DNA of 64,000 nt from an uncultured Phycisphaerales bacterium. Its GTDB lineage: Bacteria > Planctomycetota > Phycisphaerae > Phycisphaerales > UBA1924. The stretch lies in the NCBI GenBank assembly GCA_903929885.1, contig CAIYWI010000024.1, positions 22,716-86,715 of the forward strand, written 5' to 3'. The notes under the pieces are model-generated. The model ran no database searches and had not been told where the DNA came from. It worked only from the letters and a program-made list of their open reading frames with translations. Made by a program: the position numbers and the translations under genes. Numbering within the stretch: the stretch's first letter is position 1; each line of letters begins with the position of its first letter. Of this stretch, positions 9,281-16,104 are shown piece after piece.

Positions 9281-10006
9281 ATGCTTGCCACCACCGTTCG
9301 AGCCGAACCCGTCCGCACCGCCCACGACGTTGGCATCATCCCGCAGGACCTGCACTCGATGTGGGCCTCCCTGGTGGAGGATTCCTCCGGCGCGGTGGAG
9401 ATGATCACCACCGGCGGTCAGGTCGTCTTCGCCAACGACTACGCCGTGCTCTTCCACGCCAAGGGCCTCCAGCGGCAGCCCTTGGTGGGCCGCGTGCTCA
9501 AGGAGTTCCTGCCCGAGGCCATCGCCGACGAGCGCCTCCGCCTGATCCAGGAGGCGTGCCTGAGCGGCAAGCCGATGGCCATCGAGGGCATGCTGCGCGG
9601 GCGTCTGGTCCGCACCGTGTACCGGCCGCTGCCCCAGCGCCACGGCACGGGACAGTGCGTGCTGGCGGTGACGCGAACCTGCACCGAGCAGGCCTCCAAT
9701 CGCATGGGCACGAGTCGCATGACCGTTCGTCGGGCCAAGTTCCATGACTACGGCGAGTTGAGCCGCCTGACGGCTCGCGAGATGGAGATCCTGAAGCTGA
9801 TCGGCATCGGCCTCTCGACGTCCGAGATCGCCGCCAAGTTGGGACGGAGCGTCAAGACCATCGAGTGGCATCGGGTGGCGCTGGGCGAAAAGATGGGAAT
9901 CACCAACCGGGTCGAGTTGGCTCGCATCGCGATCGCCGCGGGCATCGTGTGGCTCGACACCGACACGCTGCCGGAAGAGACGGCGACCGCCGACGAAGCC
10001 GCCTGA
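9281..10006 (+). CDS. PAS-like / LuxR-type HTH transcriptional regulator
   Basis: DNA-binding regulator of 241 aa. Residues about 25-125 look like a PAS sensor domain (an EMITTGGQVVFAND opening, then a GRVLKEFLP stretch typical of PAS strands). A LuxR/GerE helix-turn-helix follows at about 160-225 (LTAREMEILKLIGIGLSTSE, then SVKTIEWHR). There is no receiver domain, so it probably senses a small ligand or a partner rather than being phosphorylated. The ATG at 9281 is chosen because the sequence further upstream in frame is unlike any protein. Its own terminator follows at 10048. Target genes are unknown; the adjacent operon starting at 10090 is a possible but unproven target. Confidence 0.85.
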   Translation: MLATTVRAEPVRTAHDVGIIPQDLHSMWASLVEDSSGAVEMITTGGQVVFANDYAVLFHAKGLQRQPLVGRVLKEFLPEAIADERLRLIQEACLSGKPMAIEGMLRGRLVRTVYRPLPQRHGTGQCVLAVTRTCTEQASNRMGTSRMTVRRAKFHDYGELSRLTAREMEILKLIGIGLSTSEIAAKLGRSVKTIEWHRVALGEKMGITNRVELARIAIAAGIVWLDTDTLPEETATADEAA

Positions 10007-10047
10007 TCCTCACGTGGCTGGGTTCCGACACCTCCTCACGCACCCCC

Positions 10048-10073
10048 GCCGCCGACCTTGCGTCGGCGGCTTT
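10048..10073 (+). terminator. Intrinsic terminator after the LuxR gene
   Basis: A 9-bp GC stem (10048-10056 with 10062-10070, 5-base loop) followed by TTTC, 42 bases after the regulator stop. It separates the regulator from the four-gene cluster that starts at about 10090. Confidence 0.7.
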
Positions 10074-10089
10074 CACGCGCCGGGGCGGC

Positions 10090-10602
10090 ATGTCGATTGA
10101 AAAGCGAGCGAATGGACCAGTTGCCGCCCCGCTGCCGCCCGGCTACCGTTCTTTGTTGAGAACGCACTCTCAATATCGTGTGCTCGGACTCAGGGCCGTG
10201 CTGCTCCTGCTGCTCGGACTGATGGGGGCGACGGCCGGCGTGCCGTGGCTCCATGGCGCGCTCGCATCGCACGGCATGATCGCGCCGGGCGAAGAGCACG
10301 CGTGCGGACACGGCGGAGCGTGCGGCGGGCACCGCGACAGCGACGTCTCGCACCACGGCGACGAGCGGCGGGAAATTCCCGCCCACAGCGATGATCGCGA
10401 CGACCGCGACGACGGGGGTTCGTGCACCACGTGCGTGCAACTTCACCTGCTGACATGCATGCCCCCGGCGTCGACGCCGGCCCGCGTTGCCTCGCTCCGC
10501 GTCGTCGAGCACGACGGCCCCGGCTTGAGCACGAGGGCGCCCGCGACATCGCGAAGGGTGTGTCCGCCGGGGCGAGGCCCGCCCGCCGCCCGCGTCGTTT
10601 GA
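10090..10602 (+). CDS. His/Cys-rich exported small protein
   Basis: Unrecognised protein of up to 170 aa. After a hydrophobic segment (VLGLRAVLLLLLGLMGATAG, a signal or anchor helix) comes a stretch unusually rich in His, Asp and Cys (HACGHGGACGGH, then VSHHGDE), then CTTCVQLHLLTC. Clustered His and Cys suggest metal binding outside the cytoplasm; this is inference. The start is uncertain: ATG 10090 gives a 30-residue lead before the hydrophobic helix, while GTG 10180 would begin directly with the signal-like helix. It is the first gene of a run of four closely spaced plus-strand genes (72 bases to the next) ending at the terminator at 13042. Confidence 0.6.
   Translation: MSIEKRANGPVAAPLPPGYRSLLRTHSQYRVLGLRAVLLLLLGLMGATAGVPWLHGALASHGMIAPGEEHACGHGGACGGHRDSDVSHHGDERREIPAHSDDRDDRDDGGSCTTCVQLHLLTCMPPASTPARVASLRVVEHDGPGLSTRAPATSRRVCPPGRGPPAARVV
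10156..10173. promoter_or_regulatory. Fur/Zur-like inverted repeat
   Basis: TTGAGA-N6-TCTCAA, an 18-base element one base longer than the classic Fur-type TTGAGA-N5-TCTCAA palindrome. It lies at the head of the cluster of metal-binding-like surface proteins. If the first gene starts at GTG 10180, the element sits just before it. If it starts at ATG 10090, the element is inside the coding region. Six-base arms can arise by chance, so this is only suggestive. Confidence 0.35.
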
Positions 10603-10674
10603 ATCGTGCGGATGCCCCGTCGCGTCGATCGCGACGACCTCCGCCGGACTCGCACGCCTCGGAACAAGATCGTC

Positions 10675-11424
10675 ATGCACGTCAAGCATCGCGCCGCGAT
10701 GGGCTTTTCGCTCATCGAGTTGCTGGTGGTGATCGCGGTGGTCGCCCTGCTCATCGGAATCCTGCTGCCGTCGCTGGGCAAGGCGCGGCGGGCGGGATGG
10801 ACGGTGCGGTGCCAGGCCAACCTTCGATCGCTGCAGGTGGCTCAACAGTTGTACGCCGACCAGCACCGGGGCCACCTGGTGGATGTCGGCCTGTCGCACG
10901 GAGGCGTGGGCGACGCGTCGCTGTCCTGGACGCGGACGCTCGAGTCGTTTTGCGAGGGCGTGCTGACGCTGCGATGTCCGGCGGATCGAAGTCCGTACTG
11001 GTCGCTGGAGGCGGGCGGACAAGGGCTCACGATCAACGGGGCGTCGCGGGCGTCGAGCTACGGAATGAACAACCACTTGTCGCGGACGTACAACCCGGGC
11101 CTCTCGCCCCGCGAGCCCTTCGACCGCATGGACAAGATCGATCGGCCGTCGCTGACGATCCAGTTCCTGATCATGGCCGAACAGGGCGATTACGCGGTGT
11201 CGGACCATCCGCACGTGGAGGCGTGGGGCGACGCGTCGCGAGGACCGACGCTTGCGCAGCGTCAGGTGCAGATCGATCGCCACGGCGGACCGCCCCGCGC
11301 CGCGACCAGCCTGAGCAACTGGGGCTTCCTCGACACGCATGTCGAGACGCTGCCCTTCGGCGCGGTGTACGCGGGCCGCGAGATCAACGCGTTTGATCCG
11401 CTGGTCGCGACGATCTCGCGGTGA
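10675..11424 (+). CDS. Prepilin-type N-terminal cleavage/methylation (pseudopilin) protein
   Basis: Pseudopilin-like exported protein of 249 aa. The N-terminal GFSLIELLVVIAVVALLIGI is a textbook type IV/type II secretion prepilin signal: peptidase cleavage after the Gly, then a hydrophobic assembly helix with Glu at +5. The soluble part resembles the DUF1559-like pseudopilins expanded in planctomycetes and ends with NWGFLDTHVETL, close to their terminal H-x-DG-type element. The ATG at 10675 gives a short basic leader, and the ATG at 10699 is also possible. It is second in the cluster, 27 bases before the next gene. No prepilin peptidase or pilus motor is nearby. Confidence 0.85.
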   Translation: MHVKHRAAMGFSLIELLVVIAVVALLIGILLPSLGKARRAGWTVRCQANLRSLQVAQQLYADQHRGHLVDVGLSHGGVGDASLSWTRTLESFCEGVLTLRCPADRSPYWSLEAGGQGLTINGASRASSYGMNNHLSRTYNPGLSPREPFDRMDKIDRPSLTIQFLIMAEQGDYAVSDHPHVEAWGDASRGPTLAQRQVQIDRHGGPPRAATSLSNWGFLDTHVETLPFGAVYAGREINAFDPLVATISR

Positions 11425-11451
11425 GATTCGATGGCCACACGGAGCGACCAC

Positions 11452-12231
11452 ATGAAGACGGCGAACAACCGCACCACCATCCCGATGCTGTGCCTCCTGG
11501 CGTCGATGGCGACCCCCTCGCTCGCGCAGGTGCACGGCGGCGACGTCATCCTGCGGCTCGAGGGCGGCGCGATCCGCACCGGCAGCGGCACGGACCCGTC
11601 CATCCGCGTCTTCACGACGACGCTGGGCGAAGTCGCACCCGACTTCGCCTCGGACCCGGGCTTCGACTGCTCGCCGGGCACCTTTCCGGCAGGCACGCGC
11701 AACGGCCTGCGGATTCGGCGGGCGCTTCGCGTGTGGGACGGTTCGGACTTCGACGCCTTCGCGCCGTCGCGCATGAACATCTCCTTCGCTTCACTCTCCT
11801 TCGACTCGCCCGTGGACGACCGCGTCGTCACCGGGTTCACGCTCAGCGTGGGATCGAACGGGCAGTGGCACCGTCACGTCGATTACACCCTGCTCGCGCC
11901 GGCGACGCCGGGCGTGCATCTGCTTGAACTCGAGGTCTTCTCGACCTCGCCCGCGATCGAGGCGAGCGAGCCCTTCTGGGTGCTCTTCAATCAGGGCCGG
12001 CCCGACGCCGAACTGCAATCGGCGGCGGCGTGGGTGGCGGCGAACCTCGCATCCCCGTCGCCGTGCCCCGCCGACTTCAACCAGGACGGCGGCGTGGACG
12101 GCGGCGATGTCGAGGCGTTCTTCATCAGTTGGGAGGCGGGCGGATCGTCCGCCGACGTCAACGCCGACGGGGGCGTCGACGGTTCGGATGTGGAGGCGTT
12201 CTTCACGGCGTGGCAGGCGGGCGGGTGCTGA
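11452..12231 (+). CDS. HGD/HxH-type surface protein with Gly-Cys dockerin-like tail
   Basis: Exported protein of 259 aa. The signal peptide ends near PSLAQ. The body (about residues 28-200) begins with HGGDV and contains RVFTTTLGEVAPDF, a WHRHVDYTL His-x-His element and SEPFWVLFNQGR. It is clearly homologous to the next gene and, from memory, resembles the cyanobacterial all3515 family of Zur-repressed surface proteins. The tail is two dockerin-like calcium loops (DFNQDGGVDGGDVEAFF and a DVNADGGVDGSDVEAFF copy), ending AGGC. ATG 11452 is chosen because CGGAG lies 8 bases before it; ATG 11431 is an alternative. Zinc binding is inference. Confidence 0.8.
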   Translation: MKTANNRTTIPMLCLLASMATPSLAQVHGGDVILRLEGGAIRTGSGTDPSIRVFTTTLGEVAPDFASDPGFDCSPGTFPAGTRNGLRIRRALRVWDGSDFDAFAPSRMNISFASLSFDSPVDDRVVTGFTLSVGSNGQWHRHVDYTLLAPATPGVHLLELEVFSTSPAIEASEPFWVLFNQGRPDAELQSAAAWVAANLASPSPCPADFNQDGGVDGGDVEAFFISWEAGGSSADVNADGGVDGSDVEAFFTAWQAGGC

Positions 12232-12304
12232 GCGGGAGCCCCGCACCGAGGCCGAGCCGTCGGTTTCAATGGTGTCCCCCGCGATCGAGCGAGAGAGGCA
12301 GTTC

Positions 12305-12991
12305 ATGCGTCGAATGTTCAACTTCTGCGTGCTTGCGTCGGCGAGCGTGGCGTTCATCACGGGCAACGCGGCGGGCGACGGGCCGCTGCCGCACGGCGAC
12401 ATCTCGCCATACGCCTTCGGCGGCACGATCCGCACGAACCTGATCTCCGAAGACGGGACGACCACGTTCCCCGGGGCTCGGGTCTTCTACGCGGAACTTG
12501 GCGCGGACGTGCCCGACTTCAGCAGCGAGCCGGGCTGGCTGAGCCCCGACGGCTCGTTCGCGGGCGAAGGCGTGCTGTCATTCCGGTTCAACCGCGCCCT
12601 CAAGGCGTGGAACGGTACGGACTTCGTCGACACCACGGCGCGGATGTCGCTGTCGTTCGGGCCTCTGGGTCCGGCGACGACGCCGCTGACGGACATCGCG
12701 GTGACCGGCTTCGGCCTCCCGATCGACGAACACGGCGGCCTTCACGACCACCCGGACTACCTGCTCGAGCCGGGGGCGTCGGACGGCGTCTACCTGCTGG
12801 ACATCTCGTTCTTCTCGGACGACCTGGGCCTGTCGGCGAGCGAACCGGTGTGGATCCTCTTCGGCCGCAACGCCACCGAGGCGGAGGCGGAGGCGGCGTA
12901 CGACCGCGCCATGGAGACGATCCCCGCGCCCGGAGCGACGATGGCGCTGCTCGGCGGGGCGTGGATGCTCGGACGGCGTCGGCGACGCTGA
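12305..12991 (+). CDS. HGD/HxH-type surface protein with PEP-CTERM tail (all3515-like)
   Basis: Exported 228-aa paralog of the preceding gene. It shares HGD at the mature start, the G-IRT and RVFYAELGADVPDFSSEPG stretches, RALKAWNGTDF, a LHDHPDYLL His-x-His element and ASEPVWILFGR. Instead of dockerin loops it ends in IPAPGATMALLGGAWMLG plus RRRRR, a PEP-CTERM tail. So the same domain is presented with two different anchoring tails in adjacent genes. A GAGAGG ribosome site lies 7 bases before ATG 12305. A strong terminator follows at 13042. Zinc-deprivation function is inferred from family resemblance and His content. Confidence 0.82.
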   Translation: MRRMFNFCVLASASVAFITGNAAGDGPLPHGDISPYAFGGTIRTNLISEDGTTTFPGARVFYAELGADVPDFSSEPGWLSPDGSFAGEGVLSFRFNRALKAWNGTDFVDTTARMSLSFGPLGPATTPLTDIAVTGFGLPIDEHGGLHDHPDYLLEPGASDGVYLLDISFFSDDLGLSASEPVWILFGRNATEAEAEAAYDRAMETIPAPGATMALLGGAWMLGRRRRR

Positions 12992-13041
12992 GCGAACCCG
13001 GCTGGAGCGACGAGCAAGACTGGGAGCAAGGTCGCAACCGC

Positions 13042-13090
13042 GGGCGGGACCGGCGGGCCGGAAGGCCGATCGCCGGTCCCGCCCGCTTTT
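13042..13090 (+). terminator. Strong intrinsic terminator closing the surface-protein cluster
   Basis: Perfect 14-bp GC stem (13042-13055 with 13071-13084) followed by GCTTTT, about 50 bases after the PEP-CTERM gene stop. It isolates the cluster from scpA, whose own -10-like element begins 5 bases later. Confidence 0.85.
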
Positions 13091-13094
13091 CGCC

Positions 13095-13100
13095 TACGCT
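13095..13100 (+). promoter_or_regulatory. -10-like hexamer in front of scpA
   Basis: TACGCT ends 7 bases before the scpA ATG and lies just after the upstream terminator. There is no room for a ribosome site, which is consistent with a leaderless transcript. Confidence 0.45.
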
Positions 13101-13107
13101 CCGCCTC

Positions 13108-13974
13108 ATGGCAGCGGGCGATCCCTATACCGTGCGGCTCGACGACTTCGAGGGTCCCCTCGACCTGTTGCTGCACCTCATCCGCAAGGACGAGGTGGAC
13201 CTGCATGACATCCCCATCGCGTCGATCACGGACCAGTATCTGGAGTACGTGCGGCGGATCGAGACCGACGGGGTCGGCCGAATCGACATCGACACGGCCG
13301 GCGAGTTTCTGGTGATGGCTGCGACGCTGATGGAGATCAAGTCGCGAATGCTCATGCCGCGACAGGACACGCCGGCGGGCGAGCCATCCCGGGAGCGGGG
13401 CGAGACGGAGGACCCGCGGAGCGAACTGGTCCGTCAGTTGCTCGAGTACAAGCGGTATCGCGACGCGGCCAACGCGCTCGAGCGCCGCGCCGAGGATTGG
13501 CGGAAGCGGTTTCCGGCGCAGCGGGCTGGACTCGACGACGAGCGGTTGCAGGCCGCGCTTGAAGCGGCGCCCGAGACGGAACTCGAGGATCTCGACCTGC
13601 TGGACCTGGTGGAGGCCTTCCGTCGGATCTCCGAGACGGTGATCTTCGATCGCCTGGGCGACCACCAGGTGACGTACGACGACACGCCCATCGAACTGCA
13701 CGCGGAGGACATCGTGAGCCGCCTGAGGGCTGAGGCGACCGAGCACGCGACGGCCGCGTTGCCCTTGCAGCGGATGTTCGAGGGGCGCACGCGAAGCGAG
13801 ATGGTCGGGCTGTTCCTCGCGTTGCTCGAGTTGGTGCGTAATCGCCGGGTGCGCGTGGCGCAGGACCGCGTGGAGGGATTGATCACCGTTTCGCTGCGCG
13901 ACGAGCCCGAGGGGCAGGCACCCGAGCCGGGCGAGTCGACGTCGTCGACGGATGCGGCGACGTCGCACGGGTGA
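13108..13974 (+). CDS. scpA: Segregation and condensation protein A
   Basis: Kleisin subunit that bridges the SMC dimer in chromosome condensation and segregation. 288 aa. The N-terminal kleisin domain has the hallmark FEGPLDLLLHLIRKDEVDLH, followed by IPIASITDQYLEY. The middle is charged and helical (SELVRQLLEYKRYRDAANAL). The C-terminal winged-helix-like part includes TRSEMVGLFLALLELVRNRR. The frame is open far upstream, but family homology starts at the ATG at 13108. The usual partner scpB is not adjacent. nfeD follows 51 bases later on the same strand with its own -10-like element. Confidence 0.93.
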   Translation: MAAGDPYTVRLDDFEGPLDLLLHLIRKDEVDLHDIPIASITDQYLEYVRRIETDGVGRIDIDTAGEFLVMAATLMEIKSRMLMPRQDTPAGEPSRERGETEDPRSELVRQLLEYKRYRDAANALERRAEDWRKRFPAQRAGLDDERLQAALEAAPETELEDLDLLDLVEAFRRISETVIFDRLGDHQVTYDDTPIELHAEDIVSRLRAEATEHATAALPLQRMFEGRTRSEMVGLFLALLELVRNRRVRVAQDRVEGLITVSLRDEPEGQAPEPGESTSSTDAATSHG

Positions 13975-14012
13975 GATCGCTCGCGGCGCGGCCATCAGCC
14001 GCCGGCCGGTGA

Positions 14013-14018
14013 TACCCT
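14013..14018 (+). promoter_or_regulatory. -10-like hexamer in front of nfeD-family gene
   Basis: TACCCT ends 7 bases before the ATG at 14026, with the same sequence and similar spacing as in front of trpS. No Shine-Dalgarno is seen. Confidence 0.42.
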
Positions 14019-14025
14019 TGCTTCG

Positions 14026-14523
14026 ATGGAACTCAACACTTGGGGCGTTGCGCTCCTCGCGCTCATGTTCGTGCTGCTGCTTGTGGAGCTCTTCCTGCCC
14101 ACGGCGGGAGTGCTCGGGGCGGTGGCGGCCGTGGTGGGCATCGCCGGGCTGGTGTGCCTCTTCATGCATGACGTGGCCTGGGGACTGAGCGGGCTTCTCG
14201 CCGTGGTGGTGCTCGTGCCCGCCTTCGCGGCCTTCGCGTTCCGCATCTGGCCGAACACGCCGATGGGGCGGCGGATCATCGGCACCCCCACCGACGAGGA
14301 AGTCGAGGCGGCTCGGCTCGCCGAACTGCAGGAGAAGGCCCGCACGGCGAGTCTGGTGGGCCGGGAGGGGGTGGCGTTGACCGCGCTCCGCCCGGTCGGG
14401 GTGGTGGAACTCGACGGACGACGCCTCGATGCCCTGGCGGAGACGACGTATGTCGCCGCTGGCGCGCGGGTGCGGATCACCCAGGCGGACGGGAGCCAAA
14501 TCAAGGTTCGCGAAGCCAAGTGA
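14026..14523 (+). CDS. NfeD-family membrane protein
   Basis: Short NfeD-type protein, 165 aa. Two or three membrane helices lie in the first 85 residues (ALLALMFVLLLVELFLPTAG, then AAVVGIAGLVCLF and LSGLLAVVVLVPAFAAFAF). A cytosolic or periplasmic OB-fold domain at the C-terminus carries GREGVALTALRPVGVVELDG, the conserved G-x-G-xAxT-LRP-G core of NfeD. Family members pair with SPFH/flotillin-like proteins or a membrane protease in membrane-domain organisation; neither partner is adjacent here. The N-terminal protease domain of long NfeD proteins is absent. Confidence 0.87.
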   Translation: MELNTWGVALLALMFVLLLVELFLPTAGVLGAVAAVVGIAGLVCLFMHDVAWGLSGLLAVVVLVPAFAAFAFRIWPNTPMGRRIIGTPTDEEVEAARLAELQEKARTASLVGREGVALTALRPVGVVELDGRRLDALAETTYVAAGARVRITQADGSQIKVREAK

Positions 14524-14580
14524 CCGATACGAGGGGGTGGCGGTCCTGCACGGGCAGGCACGCCCTCTGGAGCCATCCCC

Positions 14581-16008
14581 ATGCTGACGCTCGACTACGC
14601 CAACTGTTTCGCCGACCGCATCGGCCCCTCGCACGGGCTCGATCCCGCGCTGCTCGACCCCACGGGCGACGTGGCGAGGGGGATCGCGACGCTCACGCAG
14701 AAGCTGACGTCGACTCGCGGCAAGGGCTGGGAGCGTTGGCGGGAACTCGCCTTCGAGCCCATGCGCACCGAGCACCTCTCGGCGGTGCGCGCCGCGGCCA
14801 AGGGCTGCGAGGGACGCTTCGACACGATGGTCGTGCTGGGCATCGGCGGCTCGGCCCTGGGCAACATCGCGCTGCAATCGGCCCTCAACCCGGCCACGCA
14901 CAACCTGCTCGACGCGAGCGTGCGCAAGGGCCCGCGGATGTTCGTGGTCGACAACGTCGATCCGACGTACTTCGGAGGCGTGCTCGACTTCTGCGCCTCG
15001 CAGCCGGGAGGCCTCAAGCGCACGCTCTTCAACGTGATCTCCAAGAGCGGCGAGACCGCCGAGACGGCCGCCCAGTTCATGGTGATCCGCGATCGACTCA
15101 AGGCCCTGATGGGCAAGGACCACGGCGCGAACGTCGTGGCCGTCACCGACCCGCGACAGGGCACCATGCGACGCATCTGCGAGCGAGAGGGGTACGTCAC
15201 GCTGCCCGTGCCCGACGGCGTCGGCGGACGCTTCTCGGTGCTCAGCCCGGTGGGGCTGTTCGCCGCGGCGATGTGCGGCATCGACATCGAGTCGCTCCTG
15301 CAGGGGGCGGCCGACATGGACAAGACCTGCTCCTCGCAGGAGTTGACGGCCAACCCCGCGGCGATGCTGGCGTTCCTCCTCGTCGAACTCGGCCAGTCCA
15401 AGGGCAAGACCAATCACGTGCTGATGCCCTACGCCAACTCGCTCTACCTGCTGGCCGACTGGTACCGGCAGCTCTGGGCCGAGAGCCTGGGCAAGCACAA
15501 GGACCTCAAGGGCAACACCGTCTTCGCGGGCTTCACGCCCATCAAGGCGCTGGGCACGACCGACCAGCACAGCCAGGTGCAGCTCTATCGCGAGGGGCCC
15601 AACGACAAGGTGCTTGGCATGGTCGAGGTCGAGACCTTCGACCGCGACGTGGCGATTCCCGCGGGACTGGGCGTCGAGGCCATCGCGTATCTCGAGGGCA
15701 CGTCGATGTCGTCGCTCCTGGCGGCCGAGAAGCGGGCGACCGAATACGCCTTCGTCGAATCGCAGCGTCCCAACTTCACCATCCGCTTCCCCAGGATCGA
15801 CGCCTATCACGTCGGCCAGTTCATCAACATGTGGCAGATCACCACCGCCTACGCCGGACTGCTCTTGGGCATCGACGCCTACGACCAGCCCGCGGTCGAA
15901 CTTGGCAAGCAGGCCACCTTCGGCCTGATGGGCCGCGCGGGGTACGAATCGTTCAAGACCGCCGTGGACAAGGCCTTGGGCGGCAAGGGCCGCACCATCG
16001 GCGGCTGA
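14581..16008 (+). CDS. pgi: Glucose-6-phosphate isomerase
   Basis: Interconverts glucose-6-phosphate and fructose-6-phosphate in glycolysis and gluconeogenesis. 475 aa, close to the shorter bacterial form. Visible family features: VLGIGGSALGN (sugar-phosphate loop, about residues 85-95), NVISKSGETAETAAQF (the SKSGxTxET phosphate-binding SIS motif), KGKTNHVLMPYANSLY, LGTTDQHSQVQLYREGPND (the GTTDQHSQVQ segment with the catalytic-site His), and a C-terminal Lys-rich helix. A GGAG ribosome site lies 8 bases before ATG 14581. It follows nfeD by 57 bases. Confidence 0.94.
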   Translation: MLTLDYANCFADRIGPSHGLDPALLDPTGDVARGIATLTQKLTSTRGKGWERWRELAFEPMRTEHLSAVRAAAKGCEGRFDTMVVLGIGGSALGNIALQSALNPATHNLLDASVRKGPRMFVVDNVDPTYFGGVLDFCASQPGGLKRTLFNVISKSGETAETAAQFMVIRDRLKALMGKDHGANVVAVTDPRQGTMRRICEREGYVTLPVPDGVGGRFSVLSPVGLFAAAMCGIDIESLLQGAADMDKTCSSQELTANPAAMLAFLLVELGQSKGKTNHVLMPYANSLYLLADWYRQLWAESLGKHKDLKGNTVFAGFTPIKALGTTDQHSQVQLYREGPNDKVLGMVEVETFDRDVAIPAGLGVEAIAYLEGTSMSSLLAAEKRATEYAFVESQRPNFTIRFPRIDAYHVGQFINMWQITTAYAGLLLGIDAYDQPAVELGKQATFGLMGRAGYESFKTAVDKALGGKGRTIGG

Positions 16009-16104
16009 CGCAAGGGCCCCCCACGCCATCGGCGACACCTACACTCCCGCCCCGGTCGTCGGCACGCGAACGCGTCCCGAACCGGCACAGGAGTTCGTGA
16101 AGCC

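Noticed and set aside
12790..16038. A 1082-codon minus-strand open frame opposite scpA, nfeD and pgi
   Set aside because: Three well-recognised plus-strand genes fill the region. The frame has shadow-type composition (His/Arg/Gly/Glu).
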